Origin: Buttiauxella sp965119215 | GTDB taxonomy: Bacteria > Pseudomonadota > Gammaproteobacteria > Enterobacterales > Enterobacteriaceae | NCBI GenBank assembly: GCA_965119215.1 | Contig: CBCPKK010000023.1 | Span: 58,636-122,635 of the forward strand | DNA: 64,000 nucleotides | Direction: 5' to 3' | In this document: one piece after another, positions 34,371 through 42,391 of the stretch | Layout: the number at the start of each line of letters is the position of its first letter | How positions within the stretch are numbered: the stretch's first letter is position 1 | Made by a program: the position numbers and the translations under genes | Notes under the pieces: generated by a model | The model's database searches: none | What the model saw: only the letters and a program-made list of their open reading frames with translations | Told to the model about the DNA's origin: nothing

Positions 34371-35141
34371 CTCGTTTAACGCTATAGGTTTAACCTGTTG
34401 GTGTAGCGCGGGATTATCACTTTCATCTTTCAATTTCACACCGGTTAAACGGCGCAAAAATGCTTGTTCCAGCAGCCATGCAAGTTTAAAGGCGGCTGAG
34501 GTGTAGCATAGCCCTTCCGGGCGAATATTAGAGATACAGTTCCGTTCTGATTCCAGCCGATTGCGCTCAGGTTTCCACGTCAGATATACCCCGAGACTGT
34601 CCGGCGAAGAAAGCCCAGGGCGTTCGCCAATCAGCATTGCCACTGCTTTGCAATTCAGTATTTCGCCAATATCATCGCCCAGCGCAACACGCGACTGATG
34701 CGCCAGCACGACAGGGGCAAGCGTTAACCCCAGCGTTTTTATGTAAGGCAACAGTTCACGAATCAACGCAACGGATTGGCGATGTACCGCGTGCGACGAA
34801 AGCCCATCACCTATCACCAGCAGCAGATCGTAACTTCCGATATTGCTGGTTTGCAGCATGTTTCTGCTTTCCTCATCAAGCATGCGCCCCAGATCCGGGC
34901 GATTCAGATAGATATGACGATCTTCCGCCGCGCTCTTAACCGTGAGCGTCGGTAAGCTCAGTTCCGCTAATTCTTTGCTGATGTCATCACTATGAAATGG
35001 CTGATGAACCGCGTCTCTGGCCTGCGCATGTGCCAGGCCAAAATTGAGCACTTCTTTGGTTGGCAGGCTTGCGCCACTGCGCCCAAGAGCGATACGGGCG
35101 TCGGTAAATTCACGCAATAACGTCCAGGCATCTGAATTCAT
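34350..35141 (-). CDS. eutC: Ethanolamine ammonia-lyase small subunit EutC
   Basis: A 263-residue small subunit of the adenosylcobalamin-dependent enzyme converting ethanolamine to acetaldehyde and ammonia. It matches the family through LLVIGDGLSSHAVHRQ, the cobalamin-facing IGERPGLSSPDSLGVYLTW and RNCISNIRPEGL. It is shorter than E. coli EutC (about 295), mainly at the N-terminus, as in the compact eat-eutBC type. The start overlaps the eutB stop by four bases (ATGA). The C-terminal KKSPV is encoded by der-terminator sequence, so the original stop may have been lost. Confidence 0.93.
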   Translation of the reverse strand: MNSDAWTLLREFTDARIALGRSGASLPTKEVLNFGLAHAQARDAVHQPFHSDDISKELAELSLPTLTVKSAAEDRHIYLNRPDLGRMLDEESRNMLQTSNIGSYDLLLVIGDGLSSHAVHRQSVALIRELLPYIKTLGLTLAPVVLAHQSRVALGDDIGEILNCKAVAMLIGERPGLSSPDSLGVYLTWKPERNRLESERNCISNIRPEGLCYTSAAFKLAWLLEQAFLRRLTGVKLKDESDNPALHQQVKPIALNEIKKSPV

Positions 35142-36526
35142 AAGATTGCTCCCTGCGGCAGAGCAGCTAACAGGGGATGACTCGCACCGGTTAAACGTAG
35201 CTGCCCATGAGTATCAATGATTTGCATTCGCGTCAGCCATTCGGCAAATTCTGGCGCATGTTTCAGGCCAAGCAGGCGGCGGGCATAAAGCGCATCGTGA
35301 AACGACGTGCTTTGGTAATTGAGCATAATGTCATCGGCACCAGGCACGCCGATTAAAAAAGTGAGCCCAGCGTTGCATAAGAGCGTCAGCAGCGTGTCCA
35401 TATCATCCTGATCGGCTTCGGCATGGTTGGTATAACAAACGTCGCAACCCAGCGGCAGCCCCATCAGTTTTCCACAGAAATGATCTTCCAGTCCTGCACG
35501 GATAATTTGTTTACCGTCATACAGATATTCCGGGCCAATAAAGCCCACCACCGTGTTAACCAATAACGGATTGAAATGGCGCGCCACCGCATAAGCGCGA
35601 GCCTCGCAAGTTTGTTGATCAACACCATGATGTGCATTTGAAGACAGGCAGCTACCCTGGCCGGTTTCGAAATACATCACGTTATTACCGAGTGTGCCGC
35701 GATGTAAACTCAGCGCTGCGTCATAGGCTTCTTGTAATAGCGCCAGATTAATACCAAAACCGGTGTTGGCGGCTTCGGTTCCTGCCACGGACTGAAATAC
35801 TAAGTCCACTGGTGCGCCGCGTTCAATGAGCTGCAACGTGTTGGTCACGTGAGTCAGTACGCAGGATTGGGTCGGGATGGCGAAGCGGGTAATGATGTCG
35901 TCCATCATGTAGTTCAGCCGTTCCAGAACGGGCAGGCTGTCGCTTGCAGGGTTAATTCCGACCACAGCATCGCCTGCTCCATATAGCAATCCGTCGAGCA
36001 TGCTGGCGGCTATGCCCTTTAAATCATCGGTAGGGTGATTGGGTTGTAGACGAACGCTTAGATGACCCGGTAAACCGATGGTATTGCGGAACTGAGTTGT
36101 AACCTGGCATTTGCTCGCCGCCAGAATTAAATCCTGGTTACGCATGAGCTTACTCACTGCCGCCGCCATTTCTGGCGTGATGCCTTTTGCTACATGGCGC
36201 AGTGTCTGGCTATCGGTAGCGTCATCGAGCAGCCAGTCACGAAAATCACCCACGGTTAAATGGCTGATGGCCTGAAACGCGGTTTTATCGTGAGTATCGA
36301 TAATCAGACGGGTAACTTCATCTTGTTCGTAGGGAATCAGCGGGTTGTCGAGGATTTCACGCAATGGGACATCGGCCAGGGCCATTTTTGCGGCCATCCG
36401 CTCTTCCGCAGAACCTGCCGAAATCCCCGCCAGATTATCCCCTGAACGCGCCGGTGACGCTTTGGCCATTAACTCCTTGAGGCTGGCGAACCGATAACTG
36501 CGATGCGCCAGAGTCGTGTTATACAT
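35138..36526 (-). CDS. eutB: Ethanolamine ammonia-lyase large subunit EutB
   Basis: A 462-residue TIM-barrel catalytic subunit (E. coli 453 aa). Conserved stretches include VGDFRDWLLDD near the N-terminus, VGINPASDSLPVLERLNYMMDD, the substrate-site region VAGTEAANTGFGINLALLQEA and FETGQGSCLSSNAHHGVDQQ. GGAGGAG lies shortly before the ATG. The locus lacks the eut microcompartment genes and sits between der and yfgJ, unlike the E. coli eut operon; upstream only a remnant of an ethanolamine permease remains. Confidence 0.94.
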   Translation of the reverse strand: MYNTTLAHRSYRFASLKELMAKASPARSGDNLAGISAGSAEERMAAKMALADVPLREILDNPLIPYEQDEVTRLIIDTHDKTAFQAISHLTVGDFRDWLLDDATDSQTLRHVAKGITPEMAAAVSKLMRNQDLILAASKCQVTTQFRNTIGLPGHLSVRLQPNHPTDDLKGIAASMLDGLLYGAGDAVVGINPASDSLPVLERLNYMMDDIITRFAIPTQSCVLTHVTNTLQLIERGAPVDLVFQSVAGTEAANTGFGINLALLQEAYDAALSLHRGTLGNNVMYFETGQGSCLSSNAHHGVDQQTCEARAYAVARHFNPLLVNTVVGFIGPEYLYDGKQIIRAGLEDHFCGKLMGLPLGCDVCYTNHAEADQDDMDTLLTLLCNAGLTFLIGVPGADDIMLNYQSTSFHDALYARRLLGLKHAPEFAEWLTRMQIIDTHGQLRLTGASHPLLAALPQGAIL

Positions 36527-36535
36527 TTCTCCTCC

Positions 36536-36713
36536 TCAGAAGATTACCCGAAGTTGCGAGTCTGGCGCTACACGCTCTCGTGCGGCTGCCGTGGTTCTAA
36601 ACCAAATATAACCTGCCAGCATCATAGTGGCGAAAATCAGCGCCGATAATGTGTTGTAGCATACCACCGCAACCAGACACAGAACGGCAATGGCGAGGGG
36701 GATTGCTACATGT
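36536..36713 (-). pseudogene. C-terminal remnant of an APC-family (ethanolamine permease, Eat-like) gene
   Basis: On the minus strand, directly before eutB, about 58 codons read IPLAIAVLCLVAVVCYNTL and LIFATMMLAGYIWFRTTAA before a TGA at 36538-36536. This is a pair of hydrophobic segments with a basic tail, as at the C-terminus of amino-acid/ethanolamine permeases. An in-frame stop (TGA CAT GTA GCA) ends the frame just upstream at about 36712, and no N-terminal part is found. Eat-eutB-eutC is a known operon, so this is most simply a truncated eat. The identity rests on context and hydrophobic pattern. Confidence 0.6.
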
Positions 36714-36834
36714 CAGGGAACGAGCCATATCTGGCGTTGTTGATGCTTAAAAGCGTATTTGTCTTTATCATCAAAAGAGCAAACTATGGTGACGCAAGCC
36801 CGTGTCTTCCGGTGAGTTGTTGTAAGGAGTGATT
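36714..36834. other. yfgJ upstream region and eut deletion flank
   Basis: The bases between the permease remnant and yfgJ hold a good ribosome-binding site (TAAGGAG, 36823-36829) for yfgJ. No other gene was seen. Any promoter now driving eutBC must lie here or within the remnant. Confidence 0.35.
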
Positions 36835-37056
36835 ATGGAAATTAAGTGCCCGGAATGTGAAAAGCCGCTGCAGCAAACAGAATCAGGTGCCCGTTGTGAA
36901 ACCTGTCAGCAGGATTTTCACCTGGAAGCCCGCTGCCCGGATTGCCACAAGCCGCTGGAAGTCTTAAAAGCCTGTGGTGCAGTCGATTATTTCTGCCAGA
37001 ACGGCCACGGATTGATCTCGAAAAAACGCGTCGAATTTGAGCCTGTTGCTGACTAA
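36835..37056 (+). CDS. yfgJ: YfgJ-like small zinc-ribbon protein
   Basis: A 73-residue protein with four paired metal-binding motifs: CPEC (4-7), CETC, CPDC and a final CQNGH. The C-terminal stretch PLEVLKACGAVDYFCQNGHG matches E. coli YfgJ. It probably binds two zinc ions; its function is not known. TAAGGAG five bases upstream supports ATG 36835. It is convergent with xseA, with only three bases between their ends. Confidence 0.92.
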   Translation: MEIKCPECEKPLQQTESGARCETCQQDFHLEARCPDCHKPLEVLKACGAVDYFCQNGHGLISKKRVEFEPVAD

Positions 37057-37059
37057 GTT

Positions 37060-38442
37060 TTAGCTTTTCGCTGCAGTTTTACGAACGCGTTTAGGTTTCA
37101 CCGGTGTAATGCCGGTGACCTGGCTTTCCACCCAACCGTCTTCCAGACGCGTCGTTAGCGTATCCCCGGACTGCACCTGTTTTGTTTTCTTCAACACTTT
37201 GCCGTCTGTCGCTGTTGTCACGCTGTAACCGCGGGCAAGCGTTGCCAGTGGGCTAACTGCTTCGAGCTGAGCGATAGCGGTGCCAAACCGTTGGCGAGTA
37301 TTGCTCAGGCGCGCGGTGACAACCTGCGATAAGCGATACTCAAGCTGCTGCAAACGAGTCTGCGCACGATGAATACGCGGCTGTGGCTGTTGCTGGTTCA
37401 AGCGTTGCATCAGCCGTTGCTGTTGTTGTGTGGTGCGGCGTAGTTTTACATCTATTGCAGTATTCAGGCGCTGGTGTAAGCGCTCAAGCGCGGTTTGCTG
37501 GCGAGCTAAACGTAACTGTGGATGTTGTTGTTGTAAACGATGGTGCAAGCGGGTAAAGCGCTGCATTCTTTGGGCAATGTAGTAATCCATCGCCATTTCC
37601 ATACGCTGTTGCCCGGACTGCAATTGGCGCAGTAATTCGAGCTGATTTCGGCTGATAATTTCTGCTGCTGCCGATGGCGTTGGCGCTCGAACATCTGCTA
37701 CAAAATCGGCGATCGTGACGTCAGTTTCGTGTCCTACGGCGCTAACAACGGGGATCTTGCTTGCAAATATTGCTCGCGCGACGCGCTCATCGTTAAAGCT
37801 CCATAAATCCTCTAATGAACCACCGCCACGCCCAACAATCAGCACGTCACATTCTTTGCGCTTGTTTGCTAATTCTATTGCGCGAACGATTTGCAGCGGC
37901 GCATCAGCACCTTGTACGGCGGTTGGATAAATAATTACCGGGAGAGAGGGATCGCGACGTTTTAGCACATGCAAAATATCATGCAGCGCAGCCCCGGTTT
38001 TTGAGGTAATCACCCCAACCTGGCGCGCAGGCGTTGGCAGTGGCTGCTTATGAATTTGTTCAAATAACCCTTCAGCGGTGAGCCGTTGTTTCAGCTCTTC
38101 GTATTGCTGCTGCAATAATCCTTCACCGGCTGGCTGCATACTTTCGACGATGATTTGGTAATCACCACGTGGCTCGTACAGTGTGAGAGTGGCGCGCACC
38201 AAAACCTGTTGCCCGTGTTGCGGACGGAAGGTGACACGTCGATTGCTGTTGCGAAACATTGCGCCGCGAATTTGGGCTGTGTCGTCTTTGAGTGTGAAGT
38301 ACCAGTGGCCGGAAGCCGGTTGGGTAAAATTGGAAATTTCACCGCTGATCCACACTTGCCCCATCTCTTGTTCCAGCAGCATGCGGACCGTCTGATTCAG
38401 GCGGCTGACAGTAAAAATTGAAGGATTATTTAGTGTTGGCAT
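37060..38442 (-). CDS. xseA: Exodeoxyribonuclease VII large subunit
   Basis: A 460-residue catalytic subunit of Exo VII, which degrades single-stranded DNA in both directions. An N-terminal OB-fold (about 10-105; FTVSRLNQTVRMLLEQE, WISGEISNFTQPASGHWYF) precedes the catalytic domain (VGVITSKTGAALHDI, VGRGGGSLEDLWSFND, AVGHETDVTIADFVADVRAPTP written in parts) and a long Gln/Arg-rich coiled coil (about 270-400). It is divergent from guaB, as in E. coli. Confidence 0.96.
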   Translation of the reverse strand: MPTLNNPSIFTVSRLNQTVRMLLEQEMGQVWISGEISNFTQPASGHWYFTLKDDTAQIRGAMFRNSNRRVTFRPQHGQQVLVRATLTLYEPRGDYQIIVESMQPAGEGLLQQQYEELKQRLTAEGLFEQIHKQPLPTPARQVGVITSKTGAALHDILHVLKRRDPSLPVIIYPTAVQGADAPLQIVRAIELANKRKECDVLIVGRGGGSLEDLWSFNDERVARAIFASKIPVVSAVGHETDVTIADFVADVRAPTPSAAAEIISRNQLELLRQLQSGQQRMEMAMDYYIAQRMQRFTRLHHRLQQQHPQLRLARQQTALERLHQRLNTAIDVKLRRTTQQQQRLMQRLNQQQPQPRIHRAQTRLQQLEYRLSQVVTARLSNTRQRFGTAIAQLEAVSPLATLARGYSVTTATDGKVLKKTKQVQSGDTLTTRLEDGWVESQVTGITPVKPKRVRKTAAKS

Positions 38443-38534
38443 GTGAGCTAGATCAAATTTTAAATCAGCAGGTTATTCGGTCAATAGTACCTTTCATATT
38501 GCGACTGGCAAGGATTTTTCTCAAAAAAGTGTGG

Positions 38535-38560
38535 ATGCAATCGATTCCGCTCTGTATACT
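38535..38560 (+). promoter_or_regulatory. guaB promoter with PurR box
   Basis: ATGCAATCGATTCCGC (38535-38550) fits the PurR operator pattern and lies just before TATACT (38555-38560), a good -10, in the same arrangement as the E. coli guaBA promoter. PurR with hypoxanthine or guanine would repress guaBA. Confidence 0.65.
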
Positions 38561-38611
38561 GCGGCGGCAATATTTTATCTGTTCTCATTCACCCCAGGTT
38601 GAGATATTGCC

Positions 38612-40078
38612 ATGCTACGAATCGCTAAAGAAGCACTGACGTTTGATGACGTTCTCCTCGTTCCAGCTCACTCTACAGTTCTGCCTAACACGGCCGATCT
38701 CAGCACCCAATTGACCAAAACTATTCGTTTGAATATCCCTATGTTGTCCGCAGCCATGGATACCGTAACGGAAGCCCGTCTGGCCATTGCATTGGCTCAG
38801 GAAGGTGGCGTTGGTTTCATTCACAAAAATATGTCAATTGAGCGCCAGGCTGAAGAAGTCCGCCGCGTGAAAAAACACGAAAGTGGCGTTGTAACTGACC
38901 CACAGACCGTGCTGCCGACCACCACTTTGCACGAAGTTAAAGAACTCACCGCCCGTAACGGTTTCGCAGGTTACCCTGTTGTTACCGAACAAAACGAACT
39001 GGTAGGTATCATCACCGGTCGTGACGTTCGCTTTGTGACAGACCTGAACCAGCCTGTTAGCGTGTACATGACGCCGAAAGAACGTCTGGTTACCGTGAAA
39101 GAAGGTGAAGCGCGTGATGTCGTGCTTTCAAAAATGCACGAAAAGCGCGTTGAGAAAGCACTGGTCGTCGATGCTAATTTCCATCTGCACGGCATGATCA
39201 CCGTAAAAGACTTCCAGAAAGCAGAACGTAAACCTAACGCCTGTAAAGACGACCAGGGCCGTTTGCGTGTTGGAGCTGCCGTTGGCGCAGGTGCGGGCAA
39301 CGAAGAGCGTATCGACGCTCTGGTAGCGGCTGGCGTTGATGTTTTACTGATTGACTCCTCTCACGGTCATTCCGAAGGCGTTCTGCAACGTATTCGCGAA
39401 ACCCGCGCTAAATATCCTGACCTGCAAATCATTGGCGGTAACGTCGCCACTGCGGCTGGCGCGCGTGCTCTGGCAGATGCCGGTGTGAGTGCGGTGAAAG
39501 TGGGTATTGGCCCAGGTTCAATCTGTACTACTCGTATCGTAACGGGTGTTGGCGTTCCACAAATCACTGCTGTTGCTGATGCGGTTGAAGCGCTGGAAGG
39601 GACTGGCATTCCGGTTATCGCTGACGGCGGTATCCGTTTCTCTGGTGATATTGCTAAAGCTATTGCGGCTGGCGCATCTGCGGTCATGGTTGGCGGTATG
39701 CTGGCAGGGACTGAAGAATCTCCGGGTGAAATCGAACTTTACCAGGGCCGTTCTTTCAAATCCTACCGCGGTATGGGTTCTTTGGGTGCTATGTCCAAAG
39801 GCTCCTCTGACCGTTACTTCCAGACTGATAACGCAGCCGACAAACTGGTACCGGAAGGTATCGAAGGCCGTGTGGCTTACAAAGGCCGTCTGAAAGAGAT
39901 CGTTCACCAGCAAATGGGTGGCCTGCGTTCCTGCATGGGTCTGACCGGCTGTGGTACTATCGACGAGCTGCGTACTAAAGCGGAATTTGTACGTATCAGC
40001 GGTGCGGGTATTCAGGAAAGTCACGTACACGATGTGACGATTACTAAAGAGTCCCCGAACTATCGCATGGGTTCTTAA
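38612..40078 (+). CDS. guaB: Inosine-5'-monophosphate dehydrogenase
   Basis: A 488-residue enzyme oxidising IMP to XMP with NAD, the committed step to GMP. The catalytic loop GPGSICTTR carries C305; two CBS domains are inserted at about 95-205 (AGYPVVTEQNELVGIITGRD, ALVVDANFHLHGMITVKDF); the flap ends in RGMGSLGAM. It lies upstream of guaA with a terminator-like hairpin between. Confidence 0.98.
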   Translation: MLRIAKEALTFDDVLLVPAHSTVLPNTADLSTQLTKTIRLNIPMLSAAMDTVTEARLAIALAQEGGVGFIHKNMSIERQAEEVRRVKKHESGVVTDPQTVLPTTTLHEVKELTARNGFAGYPVVTEQNELVGIITGRDVRFVTDLNQPVSVYMTPKERLVTVKEGEARDVVLSKMHEKRVEKALVVDANFHLHGMITVKDFQKAERKPNACKDDQGRLRVGAAVGAGAGNEERIDALVAAGVDVLLIDSSHGHSEGVLQRIRETRAKYPDLQIIGGNVATAAGARALADAGVSAVKVGIGPGSICTTRIVTGVGVPQITAVADAVEALEGTGIPVIADGGIRFSGDIAKAIAAGASAVMVGGMLAGTEESPGEIELYQGRSFKSYRGMGSLGAMSKGSSDRYFQTDNAADKLVPEGIEGRVAYKGRLKEIVHQQMGGLRSCMGLTGCGTIDELRTKAEFVRISGAGIQESHVHDVTITKESPNYRMGS

Positions 40079-40086
40079 GATTTCTG

Positions 40087-40111
40087 CGCCCGGCTTTATG
40101 CCGGGCGTTTT
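40087..40111 (+). terminator. Hairpin between guaB and guaA
   Basis: CGCCCGGC and GCCGGGCG form an 8-bp stem followed by TTTTCTTT. As guaBA is an operon in enterobacteria it is probably a partial terminator or RNA-stabilising structure. Confidence 0.6.
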
Positions 40112-40146
40112 CTTTATCTGTTTCACTTGCCTCGGAATAAGCGTCA

Positions 40147-41724
40147 ATGACGGAAAATATCCATAAACATCGCATACTTATCCTTGATTTCGGTTCTCAG
40201 TATACTCAACTGGTTGCGCGCCGCGTGCGTGAACTGGGCGTTTACTGTGAGCTGTGGGCATGGGATGTCACTGAAGCACAGATTCGTGAATTCAATCCAA
40301 GCGGTATCATCCTTTCTGGTGGCCCGGAAAGTACCACAGAGCTGAACAGCCCACGCGCGCCTGAATATGTCTTTACCGCAGGTGTGCCAGTATTTGGTGT
40401 GTGCTACGGCATGCAGACCATGGCGATGCAGCTTGGCGGCCACGTTGAATCCTCTACCGAACGTGAATTTGGCTATGCGCAGGTTGAAGTCGTAACCGAT
40501 AGCGCCCTGGTTCGTGGTATCGAAGACGCTCTGAGCGCCGCAGGTAACCCGCTGCTGGATGTCTGGATGAGTCACGGCGATAAAGTCACCGCGATCCCTT
40601 CTGGCTTTGTTACCGTTGCCAGCACTGAGACTTGCCCGTTCGCCATTATGGCAAACGAAGAAAAACGTTTTTATGGCGTGCAGTTCCACCCGGAAGTGAC
40701 CCATACCCGTCAGGGGCAGCGTCTGCTGGAGCGTTTTATTCTGGATATCTGCGGCTGCGAAGCACTGTGGACTCCAGCAAAAATTATCGAAGACGCGATT
40801 GTTCGTCTGCGTGAGCAAGTGGGCAACGACAAGGTGATTCTTGGCCTGTCCGGTGGCGTGGATTCTTCCGTTACCGCAATGCTACTGCACCGCGCAATTG
40901 GCGACCGTCTGACCTGCGTGTTCGTGGATAACGGCCTGCTGCGTTTGAACGAAGCAGAGCAAGTAATGGACATGTTTGGCGACCACTTCGGCCTGAACAT
41001 TGTTCACGTTGCTGCGGAAGAACGCTTCCTGTCTCAACTGGCAGGTATCGACGAGCCAGAAGCCAAACGCAAAACTATTGGCCGCGTATTCGTAGAAGTT
41101 TTCGACGAAGAAGCACTGCGCCTGGAAGATGTGAAATGGCTGGCACAGGGCACAATCTACCCTGACGTTATCGAATCTGCGGCTTCTGCTACTGGCAAAG
41201 CGCACGTCATCAAATCTCACCACAACGTGGGCGGCTTGCCGAAAGAGATGAAGATGGGTCTGGTTGAGCCGCTTAAAGAGCTGTTCAAAGACGAAGTGCG
41301 TAAAATTGGTCTGGAACTGGGTCTGCCGTACGACATGCTTTACCGCCACCCGTTCCCGGGTCCAGGTCTGGGCGTGCGTGTGCTGGGCGAAGTGAAGAAA
41401 GAGTATTGCGATCTGCTGCGTCGTGCCGATGCCATCTTTATTGAAGAGCTGCATAAAGCCGATCTCTACAATAAAGTAAGCCAGGCGTTCACCGTGTTCC
41501 TGCCGGTGCGTTCTGTTGGCGTAATGGGCGATGGCCGTAAATACGATTGGGTTGTTTCACTGCGTGCTGTTGAAACCATCGACTTTATGACCGCGCATTG
41601 GGCGCACCTGCCATACGATTTCCTTGGCCGTGTCTCCAACCGCATTATCAACGAAGTTAACGGCATTTCCCGTGTGGTTTACGATATTTCTGGCAAACCG
41701 CCAGCGACTATCGAGTGGGAATAA
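40147..41724 (+). CDS. guaA: GMP synthase (glutamine-hydrolysing)
   Basis: A 525-residue enzyme aminating XMP to GMP. The N-terminal class I glutamine amidotransferase domain has the catalytic Cys in FGVCYGMQTM and the His/Glu pair in QFHPEVTHT; the ATP-pyrophosphatase domain has the P-loop LSGGVDSSVTAML; the C-terminal dimerisation domain ends ISGKPPATIEWE. Length equals E. coli GuaA. Confidence 0.98.
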   Translation: MTENIHKHRILILDFGSQYTQLVARRVRELGVYCELWAWDVTEAQIREFNPSGIILSGGPESTTELNSPRAPEYVFTAGVPVFGVCYGMQTMAMQLGGHVESSTEREFGYAQVEVVTDSALVRGIEDALSAAGNPLLDVWMSHGDKVTAIPSGFVTVASTETCPFAIMANEEKRFYGVQFHPEVTHTRQGQRLLERFILDICGCEALWTPAKIIEDAIVRLREQVGNDKVILGLSGGVDSSVTAMLLHRAIGDRLTCVFVDNGLLRLNEAEQVMDMFGDHFGLNIVHVAAEERFLSQLAGIDEPEAKRKTIGRVFVEVFDEEALRLEDVKWLAQGTIYPDVIESAASATGKAHVIKSHHNVGGLPKEMKMGLVEPLKELFKDEVRKIGLELGLPYDMLYRHPFPGPGLGVRVLGEVKKEYCDLLRRADAIFIEELHKADLYNKVSQAFTVFLPVRSVGVMGDGRKYDWVVSLRAVETIDFMTAHWAHLPYDFLGRVSNRIINEVNGISRVVYDISGKPPATIEWE

Positions 41725-41745
41725 TACGTTAGTCTTTGTTTCAAA

Positions 41746-41775
41746 ACAGGCGACCATGTGTCGCCTGTTTTTTTA
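41746..41775 (+). terminator. Terminator after guaA
   Basis: ACAGGCGA and TCGCCTGT pair around a short loop, followed by seven T residues. It closes the guaBA operon. Confidence 0.88.
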
Positions 41776-41854
41776 TCTATAAGAAGTAAATCACAGGCGT
41801 GACAAATCTCACCGGCTGCAAGTCAGTGCTATTATTTTTAATGAGAAGAGGGCG

Positions 41855-42043
41855 TTACCGGTTGGTATTATCCATAGACAGGCTGCTTTGCTGGGCTTCT
41901 ACTTTGTCCTGATGATGGTACCAGGCACCGATAGCAGAGTAGACAAAACGGCCAAAAAGGAAGAGAAAACTGATAAGCAGAATAATGCGGGTCATACGAT
42001 TGTTAAACTTATGTCGTCTTCGCATACTCGTAACCTGTGTCAC
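41855..42043 (-). CDS. yfgG: YfgG family small membrane protein (DUF2633)
   Basis: A 62-residue protein with a basic N-terminus (MTQVTSMRRRHKFNNRMTR), one membrane helix (about 20-38, IILLISFLFLFGRFVYSAI) and a short polar tail. It aligns along its length with E. coli YfgG, which has been linked to nickel/cobalt stress; the function is not established. Small size, strand and position between guaA and pdeF agree with E. coli. Confidence 0.9.
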   Translation of the reverse strand: MTQVTSMRRRHKFNNRMTRIILLISFLFLFGRFVYSAIGAWYHHQDKVEAQQSSLSMDNTNR

Positions 42044-42391
42044 GCAAATGATCCTTGATGTTTGCCCGTCAACCGCGGGCGACGGTGATATTTATACACA
42101 GTGATGCCTCAAGGTCAATTCCGGGGTATCGGCGAATTGTTCATGAAATCATTTCTCCTTGTTATATAAACATTTCTTAATATTAGTTGATTAGTATGTA
42201 TCCAGTTATTTTTCTGAATTATTTACGAGTGAAACTGAAACTTTATCAAGAAATTGATGTGGATCAATTTAGCTGGCTAATCCCTAACTAAAATCTGCAC
42301 TCTATTCCATAGCGATATGGTTTTATCGATTGGGTCGGATACCTGTTCGAAACTTACCCTAACTGGATGACAGGGTTCCTGGCGATAATTA
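42044..42391. promoter_or_regulatory. pdeF upstream region with a consensus FNR box
   Basis: The 348-base gap between yfgG and pdeF contains TTGATGTGGATCAA (42254-42267), a perfect FNR-type site. The left half TTGAT also pairs with an ATCAA at 42245-42249, giving ATCAAgaaaTTGATgtggATCAA. E. coli yfgF is known as an FNR-activated, anaerobically used gene, so the site supports the same control. No gene was found in the gap. Confidence 0.7.

Noticed and set aside
36714..36733. Start codon ATGGCTCGTTCC on the minus strand as a surviving eat start fused to its C-terminus
   Set aside because: The frame is not that of the permease remnant and no ribosome-binding site precedes it; the deletion junction cannot be placed from one genome.
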